The position numbers and the translations under genes are program-made. Of a stretch of 7,489 nucleotides of DNA, positions 1 to 4,913 are shown one piece after another. This stretch comes from an uncultured bacterium (GTDB taxonomy: Bacteria > Patescibacteriota > Minisyncoccia > Phycocordibacterales > UBA9973), in contig CAIVNB010000085.1 in assembly GCA_903907175.1 (NCBI GenBank), positions 1-7,489 on the forward strand. The letters are read 5' to 3'. The notes under the pieces were generated by a model. That model saw only the letters and a list, made by a program, of their open reading frames with translations. It did no database searches and was not told where the DNA came from. The first letter of the stretch is position 1, and each line of letters begins with the position of its first letter.

Positions 1-141
1 ATTACTACGCTCGACTAATGTGGTAACTCAATGAACTCCGCCACGACGAGACAAGTCTCGTCGTCTGCCCTCACCCCATCGCAATTCCATTCTATTTTAG
101 TTTGGCGGGAAGATTTTTTGAATTTGGTATGGGCGATGGGG
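1..141. repeat. Left terminal inverted repeat, 141 bp
   Basis: Bases 1-141 match the reverse complement of 7349-7489 without a mismatch, and the match stops at base 142 (C here, T in the other copy). It contains a near-perfect palindrome at 43-64 and the recurring motif CTCACCCCA at 70-78. A 9-bp inverted pair also lies inside it (CCCCATCGC at 74-82 and its complement at 133-141). The repeat may be the end of a linear or transposable element, or the inner part of a longer repeat cut by assembly. No target-site duplication can be judged, because the window starts at the repeat. Confidence 0.97.
43..64. repeat. Palindrome with 2-nt centre in the left repeat
   Basis: ACGACGAGAC is followed by AA and then by its exact complement GTCTCGTCGT, giving 10-bp arms. 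The same palindrome lies at 7426-7447 in the right repeat. Five bases after the right arm comes CTCACCCCA. It could extrude as a cruciform or bind a dimeric terminus-recognising protein. No such protein is identifiable in the window. Confidence 0.9.
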
Positions 142-311
142 CTCGGTCAGGTTTCTTCAAAGAAGAAACGGCGGAATTCAAATACAAACTCAATCGGTGC
201 CTTCAGTCATCATATCATATTGTGTTTGGTCTAAAGGGAATACACCCTCGGCATCCGCCTCGGGAATTTCCGCTAGGGCTACGAGCGCCAGTTCTAGGAG
301 CGGATTTTGCC

Positions 312-343
312 GAACGGCTCAAATACCAGGAAATGAGCCGTTC
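312..343. repeat. Palindromic element copy 1 (intergenic)
   Basis: Arms GAACGGCTCA (312-321) and TGAGCCGTTC (334-343) flank a 12-nt loop. The 30-base core 313-342 recurs in inverted orientation at 935-964 with one mismatch, inside the coding region of the winged-helix gene. The two copies are far more alike than their surroundings, so this looks like a small dispersed palindromic repeat. Confidence 0.85.
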
Positions 344-364
344 AAGCAAAAACCCGCAGCTAGT

Positions 365-389
365 TGGGGAGAGGATTCTCCTCTCCCCA
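365..389. repeat. Strong GC-rich hairpin, 11-bp stem and 3-nt loop
   Basis: TGGGGAGAGGA (365-375) pairs perfectly with TCCTCTCCCCA (379-389) around the loop TTC. No T-run follows on either strand, so it does not look like an intrinsic terminator. It lies inside the enclosed part of the long-range stem at 256-600. Confidence 0.85.
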
Positions 390-408
390 GTGCGTTGCCT
401 CGGTTCGT

Positions 409-436
409 GACTAGCCCGCCAGTAAGCGGACTAGTC
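409..436. repeat. Hairpin with one internal mismatch
   Basis: GACTAG (409-414) pairs with CTAGTC (431-436). After one mismatch, CCGC (416-419) pairs with GCGG (426-429). The hairpin directly abuts the next one, which starts at 438. No known function. Confidence 0.75.
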
Positions 437-437
437 A

Positions 438-466
438 TCCGGCAGAGCCGGACAGGGCTCACCCCA
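438..466 (+). repeat. Hairpin plus CTCACCCCA motif
   Basis: TCCGGC (438-443) pairs with GCCGGA (447-452) around the loop AGA. A 5-nt spacer then leads to CTCACCCCA (458-466). The terminal repeat has the same order and the same 5-nt spacing (palindrome 43-64, motif 70-78), so the pair looks like a repeated unit. Confidence 0.65.
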
Positions 467-621
467 CCCGGCCGCACAAACCCCTCTCAGTTTTTTCATG
501 TCCACGTTTAGTGTGTCGCTTTCGCTATTAGATTTTAGTATTTCAATTCGCTCGGGCGCTCGTCTTTAGCCCAGACACCCTAGCGGAATTCCCGAAGGCG
601 CAATGCCATCGTGCTTGCCCC

Positions 622-649
622 GAGTTTGCGATTACGCAAACTCACCCCA
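622..649 (+). repeat. Hairpin overlapping CTCACCCCA motif
   Basis: GAGTTTGCG (622-630) pairs perfectly with CGCAAACTC (635-643) around the loop ATTA. The right arm runs into CTCACCCCA at 641-649, overlapping it by three bases. A shorter related unit follows: palindrome CGTGCACG at 656-663, then CTCACTCCC at 668-676. Neither is followed by a U-rich tract, so neither is convincing as a terminator for the leftward gene ending at 676. Confidence 0.7.
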
Positions 650-675
650 CCCATGCGTGCACGAAAACTCACTCC

Positions 676-1224
676 CTAGATTCGAGAATACGAAACCATG
701 TGTCCAGTTTTTCCATTTTGTTTAATTTTTCCTTCGTTTTCCAAGATTGAAAGATATCTAGTTGCGGTTGCATCCGATACATGAAGAAATTTCTCGACTT
801 CGTCGTTTGTGATTTTAGATTGTTGCAGAAACAAAGCCATAATCTTGTCTAACTTTTTTCTCTTTCGGAATTGAATTGCATTTCGGGCTGTGATTAGAAG
901 TTGTCGGGCGAGAGAAGGTCTAGATTCTGGTTGCAACGGCTCATTTACTGGTATTTGAGCCGTTGAAGGTTCAGAAGCTTGGACAGGTTCAGAAACTGGC
1001 TCGCTTTCAGCTTTGCCAGAGGAAGAATCTTGGTTTTCAGGCCCTTTTTGGGGTTCGGCTGTACCAGCATTCCCTGTATCTAAAGGATTATTTGGACTTT
1101 CAGGGGTAAAACCGTCCGTAGGGGCATTTTGGGCCTCAGGGGCTGTTTCGGAGGTATCGGAAGGCATCGTAGGGCTGAAATCCGTACTAGGCTCATTTTG
1201 GGTTGTTTCTTGATCTGGAGGCAT
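676..1224 (-). CDS. Disordered-tail winged-helix DNA-binding protein
   Basis: The protein has 182 residues. Residues 1 to about 100 are low-complexity, rich in Pro, Glu, Ser, Thr, Asn and Gln with almost no aromatic residues, and are presumably disordered. Residues about 105-123 are basic (RKRKK near 120-124). Residues about 125-180 form a winged helix-turn-helix of DeoR-like type, with a recognition segment near SDATATRYLSILENEGKI (150-167) and a wing ending in VSYS. I recall similar proteins annotated as transcriptional regulators in Patescibacteria, which is inference. The start is supported by an extended -10 box six bases upstream, implying a leaderless transcript. Part of the linker (residues 87-97) is encoded by a palindromic repeat that also occurs in the non-coding region. 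The gene is more GC-rich in its 5' half (about 48% in one sampled line) than the adjacent leftward genes. The DNA target is unknown. Confidence 0.8.
   Translation of the reverse strand: MPPDQETTQNEPSTDFSPTMPSDTSETAPEAQNAPTDGFTPESPNNPLDTGNAGTAEPQKGPENQDSSSGKAESEPVSEPVQASEPSTAQIPVNEPLQPESRPSLARQLLITARNAIQFRKRKKLDKIMALFLQQSKITNDEVEKFLHVSDATATRYLSILENEGKIKQNGKTGHMVSYSRI
934..965. repeat. Palindromic element copy 2, inside a gene
   Basis: Arms CAACGGCTCA (934-943) and TGAGCCGTTG (956-965) flank 12 bases. The core 935-964 is an inverted copy of 313-342 with 29 of 30 bases identical. It is in frame and encodes STAQIPVNEPL (residues 87-97) in the disordered linker of the winged-helix protein. In-frame palindromic insertions of this kind recall Rickettsia palindromic elements, but only by analogy. 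Confidence 0.85.
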
Positions 1225-1230
1225 AGATTA

Positions 1231-1239
1231 ATTATAGCA
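1231..1239 (-). promoter_or_regulatory. Extended -10 promoter of the winged-helix gene
   Basis: On the minus strand the sequence reads TGCTATAAT, a perfect extended -10, six bases before the ATG at 1224. Transcription would then start at or next to the start codon, giving a leaderless message. No good -35 is visible, which is common with an extended -10. Confidence 0.6.
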
Positions 1240-1247
1240 GGTTCAAA

Positions 1248-1988
1248 TCACTTAGGTCGATTCTTTAAATAAGCCTTTAGTAATCTTAAAATAGTCCAGT
1301 TCATGTTATCAATGATTGCACTTAATTCAGTTTTATATTTTACCTCAAATCCTTTTTCAGTATCATTAATTGTTGATCTGAGATATTCTTGCACAGCAGC
1401 ATCCGCATAAAAAAATCTAGTTTTTTCCATATTTTCGCCAATTGCATAATATGCCAATTTGTTTTGCTCAACTTTTTCTTTTTTAAAAAAAATATTACAG
1501 AAGGCTTTTCTTAATTCTTTTCCAGATTGATAATAATGAGATGCTACATTGTTTCTTACTCTAACAAGATAATTAGTAAAATCAGAAGTATCTTTTGATT
1601 TATTTAATGCAATATCAACCAGGTTATTCCACCTGATTGTAATATCTTTATTAGTTTTACTTAAGACCCCTTTAAATTCTGTGGAAGATAAAATTTGTTC
1701 GTTTTCTTTTAAGAACTCAAAAAATTCTCGTAGATAGCTGATAAAAATTTTTCTTGTTTGAGTAAATATTCCCCCATACTCACCCATATGAAATGATATT
1801 TCGTCATTCATAGAAACCGGTTCATAAGTATCAAAAACAAGTTTTTCAAAAAGAACCATGCCTTTTAAATCATTGTAAACAACAGCAAGAACCAAAAAGA
1901 AATTATCAATCGAATCATTTTTATTTTCTTTTATAATGCGATTTGCCTCTATGTGTTTTAATTCACCCGCAAACTTTTGTTTTTCCAT
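1248..1988 (-). CDS. Candidate HEPN-like protein, function unknown
   Basis: The protein has 246 residues, is mostly helical in character, and has no signal peptide or membrane segment. Residues 145-151 read RNNVASH, which fits the HEPN signature: Arg followed by Asn, Asp or His, then His after a gap of 4-6 residues. HEPN proteins are often metal-independent RNases in toxin-antitoxin and defence systems. The motif in a helical protein is suggestive only, and I recognise no specific family. The gene starts two bases after the stop of the GIY-YIG gene with no Shine-Dalgarno sequence, so the two are probably co-transcribed and translationally coupled. It is AT-rich (about 27% GC in one sampled line), unlike the 5' half of the next leftward gene. 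It could also be a non-catalytic helical partner of the nuclease. Confidence 0.75.
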   Translation of the reverse strand: MEKQKFAGELKHIEANRIIKENKNDSIDNFFLVLAVVYNDLKGMVLFEKLVFDTYEPVSMNDEISFHMGEYGGIFTQTRKIFISYLREFFEFLKENEQILSSTEFKGVLSKTNKDITIRWNNLVDIALNKSKDTSDFTNYLVRVRNNVASHYYQSGKELRKAFCNIFFKKEKVEQNKLAYYAIGENMEKTRFFYADAAVQEYLRSTINDTEKGFEVKYKTELSAIIDNMNWTILRLLKAYLKNRPK

Positions 1989-1990
1989 TT

Positions 1991-2347
1991 TTATTCAAAA
2001 TTTATTTCTATTGCATCAACATCAGGTATTCGTTCAACACATTCCGGTTTGTAATTTTCATAAAGCGCAACTTCTGCGCCGTCGCGTCCAGCCTGTGTAG
2101 ATATTGCACAAGCTCGAAAATAACATTGATAATTATCTAAAAATCCATTACATTCAGAATTTGTCTCATTTCCAGGTAAATGTTGGCTCAAACGCTCTTT
2201 TAGATTTTCAGCTTGTCCCACATAGTGAACATAATATTTTTTGTCAGTCTGGTGGTAATGTGAAATACGATAAACTCCCGATACTTCCTTTATTCTATCT
2301 ACTCCGCTTTCATCAAGCTGTATTAATTCTGTCCATTTTACTTGCAT
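1991..2347 (-). CDS. Small GIY-YIG nuclease-domain protein
   Basis: The protein has 118 residues and is essentially one GIY-YIG domain. The GIY-type strand is GVY at 24-26 and the YIG-type strand is YVG at 42-44. The expected catalytic Arg is R52 in LKERL, and the metal-binding Glu is E92 in AEVALYENYKPE. All four core residues (Y26, Y42, R52, E92) are present, so an active metal-dependent DNA endonuclease is plausible. No separate DNA-binding domain is present, so specificity would come from the domain itself or from the HEPN-like partner encoded two bases downstream. An in-frame TAA 15 bases upstream of the ATG supports this start. It is divergent from lexA and shares its control region. 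Stand-alone GIY-YIG proteins serve in repair, homing, restriction and interference, and I cannot choose between these roles. Confidence 0.85.
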   Translation of the reverse strand: MQVKWTELIQLDESGVDRIKEVSGVYRISHYHQTDKKYYVHYVGQAENLKERLSQHLPGNETNSECNGFLDNYQCYFRACAISTQAGRDGAEVALYENYKPECVERIPDVDAIEINFE

Positions 2348-2372
2348 ATTTTTGATTGGTTAAAATTGCTAA

Positions 2373-2381
2373 TGTGGATAA
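2373..2381 (-). promoter_or_regulatory. Perfect DnaA box
   Basis: TGTGGATAA is the exact complement of the consensus DnaA box TTATCCACA. It lies upstream of lexA in the divergent intergenic region. Confidence 0.65.
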
Positions 2382-2388
2382 CTTCCGC

Positions 2389-2417
2389 TTGTTATGTATA
2401 ACTTTAGGTAGTATACT
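2389..2417 (+). promoter_or_regulatory. lexA promoter, likely leaderless
   Basis: TTGTTA (2389-2394) and TATACT (2412-2417) are separated by 17 bases. The -10 ends six bases before the lexA ATG at 2424, placing the expected transcription start at the start codon itself. There is no usable Shine-Dalgarno sequence. Confidence 0.6.
2391..2402. promoter_or_regulatory. Candidate operator palindrome at lexA
   Basis: GTTAT, GT, ATAAC forms a 5-bp-arm palindrome lying between the -35 and -10 boxes of lexA, where a repressor would block transcription. It is a candidate LexA autoregulatory site. The alternative is the pair of ACTTTAGGTA direct repeats that flanks the -10 box. Confidence 0.4.
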
Positions 2418-2431
2418 TTAGGTATGTATAA
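2393..2431 (+). repeat. Direct repeats TATGTATAA and ACTTTAGGTA around the lexA start
   Basis: TATGTATAA occurs at 2393-2401 and 2423-2431. ACTTTAGGTA occurs at 2401-2410 and 2415-2424. TATGTATAA matches the DnaA box TGTGGATAA at 7 of 9 positions, and the two perfect boxes lie outside these repeats at 2373 and 2441 in the same orientation. The result is an iteron-like array. Confidence 0.55.
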
Positions 2432-3047
2432 AAAGTCAAATGTGGATAAACCAGCATCCAAAAGACAAGCAGAAATATTAGATTTTATTTCAAATTTTCG
2501 CCAAAAAAAAGGCTATGCTCCCTCTCTATTAGAAATCGGAAGGAATTTTCATATATCTATCCCGACAGTTCATCAGCATGTATTTTATTTACGACAAAAA
2601 AATCTCCTTACAAATGAAAAAGGGAAAAGACGTTCAATTCAAACTTTTAATTTTCTTAAAAATGGATTTATAGAAATTCCACTTATGGGACTGATAGCTG
2701 CCGGAGGTCCTATTGAAGCAATTAGAGACCCTCGCCCAATTCAAGTTCCAAGAAACATGATTTCGTCTGGTCACAATTATTATGCTCTTAAGGTTGCTGG
2801 CGTAAGCATGATCGAAGATGGAATTTTTGATGGGGATATCGTTGTGGTGCGTGAACAATCTACCGTTGACGATGGAGAAAAAGCGGTTGTATATCTACCT
2901 GATAAAGATGCCGTAACACTAAAAAGAATTTACCGAGAGAAAAAACGTATTAAATTAGTTCCCGCAAATAAAAATATGAAACCTTGGTACGAAACCAATG
3001 TTGAAATACAAGGAAAAGTTGCCGGAGTTATTAGAAAAGAGAATTAA
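2424..3047 (+). CDS. lexA: LexA repressor (SOS regulator)
   Basis: The protein has 207 residues, normal for LexA. The N-terminal winged helix spans about residues 12-72, with recognition helix SIPTVHQHVFYL near 45-56. The linker carries the self-cleavage site IAAGGP, with the bond between A93 and G94. The S24-type peptidase dyad is S128 (in VSMIEDGIFDGD) and K167 (in VTLKR). All elements needed for RecA-stimulated autocleavage are present, so it should repress target promoters until DNA damage. It has its own promoter and candidate operator and is divergent from the GIY-YIG/HEPN-like pair, which it may also control. The first methyltransferase follows after 38 bases with its own -10 box. It could be the host LexA captured in an island or an element-borne regulator. 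Confidence 0.95.
   Translation: MYKKSNVDKPASKRQAEILDFISNFRQKKGYAPSLLEIGRNFHISIPTVHQHVFYLRQKNLLTNEKGKRRSIQTFNFLKNGFIEIPLMGLIAAGGPIEAIRDPRPIQVPRNMISSGHNYYALKVAGVSMIEDGIFDGDIVVVREQSTVDDGEKAVVYLPDKDAVTLKRIYREKKRIKLVPANKNMKPWYETNVEIQGKVAGVIRKEN
2441..2449 (-). promoter_or_regulatory. Second perfect DnaA box, inside lexA codons 6-9
   Basis: TGTGGATAA, identical to and in the same orientation as the box at 2373-2381 and 68 bases from it. It overlaps the first codons of lexA. Bound DnaA would straddle the lexA promoter. Confidence 0.6.
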
Positions 3048-3065
3048 AAAATAAAAATTATAAAA

Positions 3066-3074
3066 TGTTATACT
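3066..3074 (+). promoter_or_regulatory. Extended -10 promoter of the methyltransferase pair
   Basis: TGTTATACT gives an extended -10 (TGnTATACT) that ends 11 bases before the ATG at 3086. The predicted message has a leader of only a few bases. No Shine-Dalgarno sequence is visible and the -35 region is poor. Confidence 0.55.
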
Positions 3075-3085
3075 TAAATTAACTT

Positions 3086-4105
3086 ATGCGATATTATGGA
3101 TGCAAAACAAAGCTTCTTGATTACATAGAAGAGGTGGTGACTGGGCTGTCTCTGAAAAAGGGTTCAATATTTTTTGATATTTTTAGTGGAACAACTGCTG
3201 TCGGAAAACATTTTAAAAAATTAGGTTATACAGTTTACTCAAATGACTTTCTAGAATTCGCTTACTCTCTTGCTTATACTAATATTCAAACTAATTCTTT
3301 ACCTAAATTTAAGAAATTATCTTTGAGCATAGATGTTATTGATTACCTTAATAATCTTGGTGGAAAAATTGGTTTTATAACAAAAAATTACGCTCCATAT
3401 AGAGAAAATAAACGTCAGTATCTTTCAATTAAGAACGCAATGAAAGTTGATGCTATTAGGGAGCAAATTGAAATATGGAAAAACAAGAAAGCAATTTCAG
3501 AAACAGAATATTATTACTTATTAAGTAGCTTAATTAATGCTATCAGCTTAACAAGTAACATAACTGGAACTTATGCTGCTTATCTAAAAACTTGGGACAA
3601 TCGTGCCCTTAAGGATTTAAAACTTCAACAAGGAGAAATATTTAATAATAAAATGAAAAATAGAGCATTTCGAGCAGATGCGAATGAGATTGTAAATAAA
3701 TATAAAGTTGATATTTTATATTTAGATCCACCCTATAACTCCAGGCAATTTGCATCAAACTATTTTCTTCTTGAATTAATAGCAGAAGGTTGGTTTAAAA
3801 AAATTCCCGAGATATATGGACAAGCTGGAATGAGACCATACGAAAAACAAAAGTCAGACTATTCTATCTCTCGCAAGGCATCAGATGCACTTTTAGATTT
3901 AGTTATGAAAGCGAAAGCGAAATATATCCTATTAAGCTATAATGACGAAGGAATAATATCCATACCAGAGTTAAAGAAAATATTAGGCACCAGAGGCGAA
4001 GTTATAGAATACACAAAGGAACACAAAAGATACAGAGCAATTAACCAAGACGGGTCTAAAATTATTACTAAAGAATACCTGTTCCTAGTGAAGGTAAAAA
4101 AATAA
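3086..4105 (+). CDS. DNA adenine N6-methyltransferase, D12-like (alpha class)
   Basis: The protein has 339 residues. Motif X is RYYGCKTKL (2-10), the S-adenosylmethionine-binding motif I is FDIFSGTTAVG (30-40), an acidic motif II-like loop is SNDF (52-55), and catalytic motif IV is DPPYNSRQ (214-221). The order X, I, II, then a long target-recognition segment (about 60-205), then IV defines the alpha group of amino-methyltransferases, which includes Dam- and FokI-type enzymes. The DPPYNSRQ form points to the COG3392-type subgroup. It transfers a methyl group to the N6 of adenine in a specific site, protecting it from the nuclease encoded downstream on the opposite strand. One base separates its stop from the second methyltransferase, so the two are surely one operon. 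The target sequence cannot be read from the protein. Confidence 0.93.
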   Translation: MRYYGCKTKLLDYIEEVVTGLSLKKGSIFFDIFSGTTAVGKHFKKLGYTVYSNDFLEFAYSLAYTNIQTNSLPKFKKLSLSIDVIDYLNNLGGKIGFITKNYAPYRENKRQYLSIKNAMKVDAIREQIEIWKNKKAISETEYYYLLSSLINAISLTSNITGTYAAYLKTWDNRALKDLKLQQGEIFNNKMKNRAFRADANEIVNKYKVDILYLDPPYNSRQFASNYFLLELIAEGWFKKIPEIYGQAGMRPYEKQKSDYSISRKASDALLDLVMKAKAKYILLSYNDEGIISIPELKKILGTRGEVIEYTKEHKRYRAINQDGSKIITKEYLFLVKVKK

Positions 4106-4106
4106 A

Positions 4107-4913
4107 ATGGCAGAAAGAATGAACAACTTAACAGGCAAAGAATGGTTGCAAAACTCCTTTAGTATTTGGCGAGATATAGGCAAAACTTCTGACGAAAGAA
4201 AATTGAAGCATCCCGCAATGTTTCCTCAGCAATTAGTTGAGAAGCTAATTTTGATTTACACGAAAAATCCTGGTGAAGTTATCCTTGATCCCTTTCTTGG
4301 TATTGGCTCAACTCTTAAAGCTGCCTATACCCTTGGGAAAAAAGGAATCGGGGTAGATTTAAACACAGAATACTGTAAAACCGCAAAAAGAAGGATCGAT
4401 GAACACCAAGATGCTTTGTTCGAGAAGAAGATAAAAAGATTTGAACCAGAAATTTATTGTGATGATTCTAAAAATCTTTTGAAATATATCAAGCCAAATT
4501 CTGTTGATCTTGTTGTCACTTCTCCGCCATATTGGGATATATTAAATATGAAAAGAACGGTGGACAATAAAAGTCAACGCAACTATTCAGATTCTAAAAA
4601 AGATCTTGGAAATATAAATGATTACGAAACTTTTTTACAAGACTTAAAATCTGTTTACAAAGAAGTTTACAAGGTTCTTAAACCAAACAAGAGGTGTTGT
4701 TGTGTGGTAATGGACATAAGAAAAAAAGACAAATTTTACCCACTTCATGAGGATCAAACTCGTATAATGAGAGAAATAGGGTTTGAGCTAGAAGAATATG
4801 TGATTTGGGATCGACAAAAAGAATATAATAATATGAAAACTTTAGGATACCCTTGGGTCTTTAGATTTAATAAAGTGCATGAATTTATTTGTATCTACTG
4901 GAAAAGAACTTAA
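4107..4913 (+). CDS. Second DNA amino-methyltransferase (N6/N4 family)
   Basis: The protein has 268 residues. The motif X-like segment is HPAMFP (35-40), motif I is DPFLGIGST (61-69), motif II is GVDL (82-85), and catalytic motif IV is TSPPYWD (138-144). In the common beta class the TSPPYW half comes first. Here the cofactor half precedes the catalytic half, so the order is gamma-like or circularly permuted. There is little room for a target-recognition domain; the stretch about 145-175 is the best candidate. TSPPY occurs in both N4-cytosine and N6-adenine enzymes, so the methylated base is uncertain. The start at 4107 lies one base after the previous stop, and an internal ATG at 4119 is an alternative. 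Its TAA overlaps the stop of the convergent nuclease-partner gene. Together the two enzymes probably modify the two strands of an asymmetric site. Confidence 0.92.
   Translation: MAERMNNLTGKEWLQNSFSIWRDIGKTSDERKLKHPAMFPQQLVEKLILIYTKNPGEVILDPFLGIGSTLKAAYTLGKKGIGVDLNTEYCKTAKRRIDEHQDALFEKKIKRFEPEIYCDDSKNLLKYIKPNSVDLVVTSPPYWDILNMKRTVDNKSQRNYSDSKKDLGNINDYETFLQDLKSVYKEVYKVLKPNKRCCCVVMDIRKKDKFYPLHEDQTRIMREIGFELEEYVIWDRQKEYNNMKTLGYPWVFRFNKVHEFICIYWKRT

Larger units (their letters stand above)
256..600. other. Long-range stem enclosing four hairpins (candidate structured RNA)
   Basis: Bases 256-278 pair with 578-600 over about 22 positions, with only single-base bulges. Bases 281-288 (ACGAGCGC) pair with 556-563. 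Inside the enclosed loop are hairpins at 312-343, 365-389, 409-436 and 438-452. The arrangement, a closing stem with a multi-hairpin interior, is typical of large structured non-coding RNAs, but an old inverted duplication would look similar. Neither the transcribed strand nor a known RNA family can be assigned from sequence alone. Confidence 0.4.
142..675. other. Gene-free, GC-rich, hairpin-dense region
   Basis: No open frame here looks like a real protein. Two frames of about 100 codons overlap one another, have no recognisable domain and run through the hairpins. GC is about 60% in 241-480, against roughly 27-30% in most of the genes to the right. Hairpins lie at 151-169, 312-343, 365-389, 409-436, 438-452 and 622-643, and a long-range inverted repeat joins 256-288 with 556-600. 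It could encode a large structured RNA, be a DNA-level element (replication, partition or recombination site), or be a pile-up of small palindromic repeats. No clear promoter was found. Confidence 0.7.
2348..2423. promoter_or_regulatory. Divergent control region with DnaA boxes and short repeats
   Basis: This is the only divergent intergenic region among the AT-rich genes. It contains one perfect DnaA box, a lexA promoter, a GTTAT-GT-ATAAC palindrome and 10-bp direct repeats of ACTTTAGGTA (2401-2410 and 2415-2424). The stretch next to the GIY-YIG start is AT-rich. It could co-regulate both directions and might act as a replication origin. Confidence 0.6.

Noticed and set aside
365..389. Intrinsic terminator
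   Set aside because: The stem is strong but no T-run follows on either strand; the nearest T6 (490-495) is 100 bases away.
458..469. G-quadruplex on the minus strand at GGGTGGGGTGAG
   Set aside because: Only two G-runs of three or more are adjacent; four are needed.
102..511. Two overlapping rightward open frames (102-410 and 197-511) of about 100 codons
   Set aside because: They overlap in different frames, cross several strong hairpins, lack a domain or Shine-Dalgarno sequence, and one begins inside the terminal repeat. They are by-products of high GC.
142..675. CRISPR array
   Set aside because: There are several hairpins but no regularly spaced identical direct repeats and no cas gene.
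1013..1213. Rightward open frame opposite the winged-helix gene
   Set aside because: It is the antisense shadow of the low-complexity 5' half of the gene on the other strand.
1943..2355. Two rightward open frames opposite the GIY-YIG and HEPN-like genes
   Set aside because: The opposite-strand genes have recognisable motifs and a tight operon layout; these frames show no domain and overlap each other.
2634..2858. Leftward open frame inside lexA
   Set aside because: lexA has a complete, well-conserved product across this stretch.
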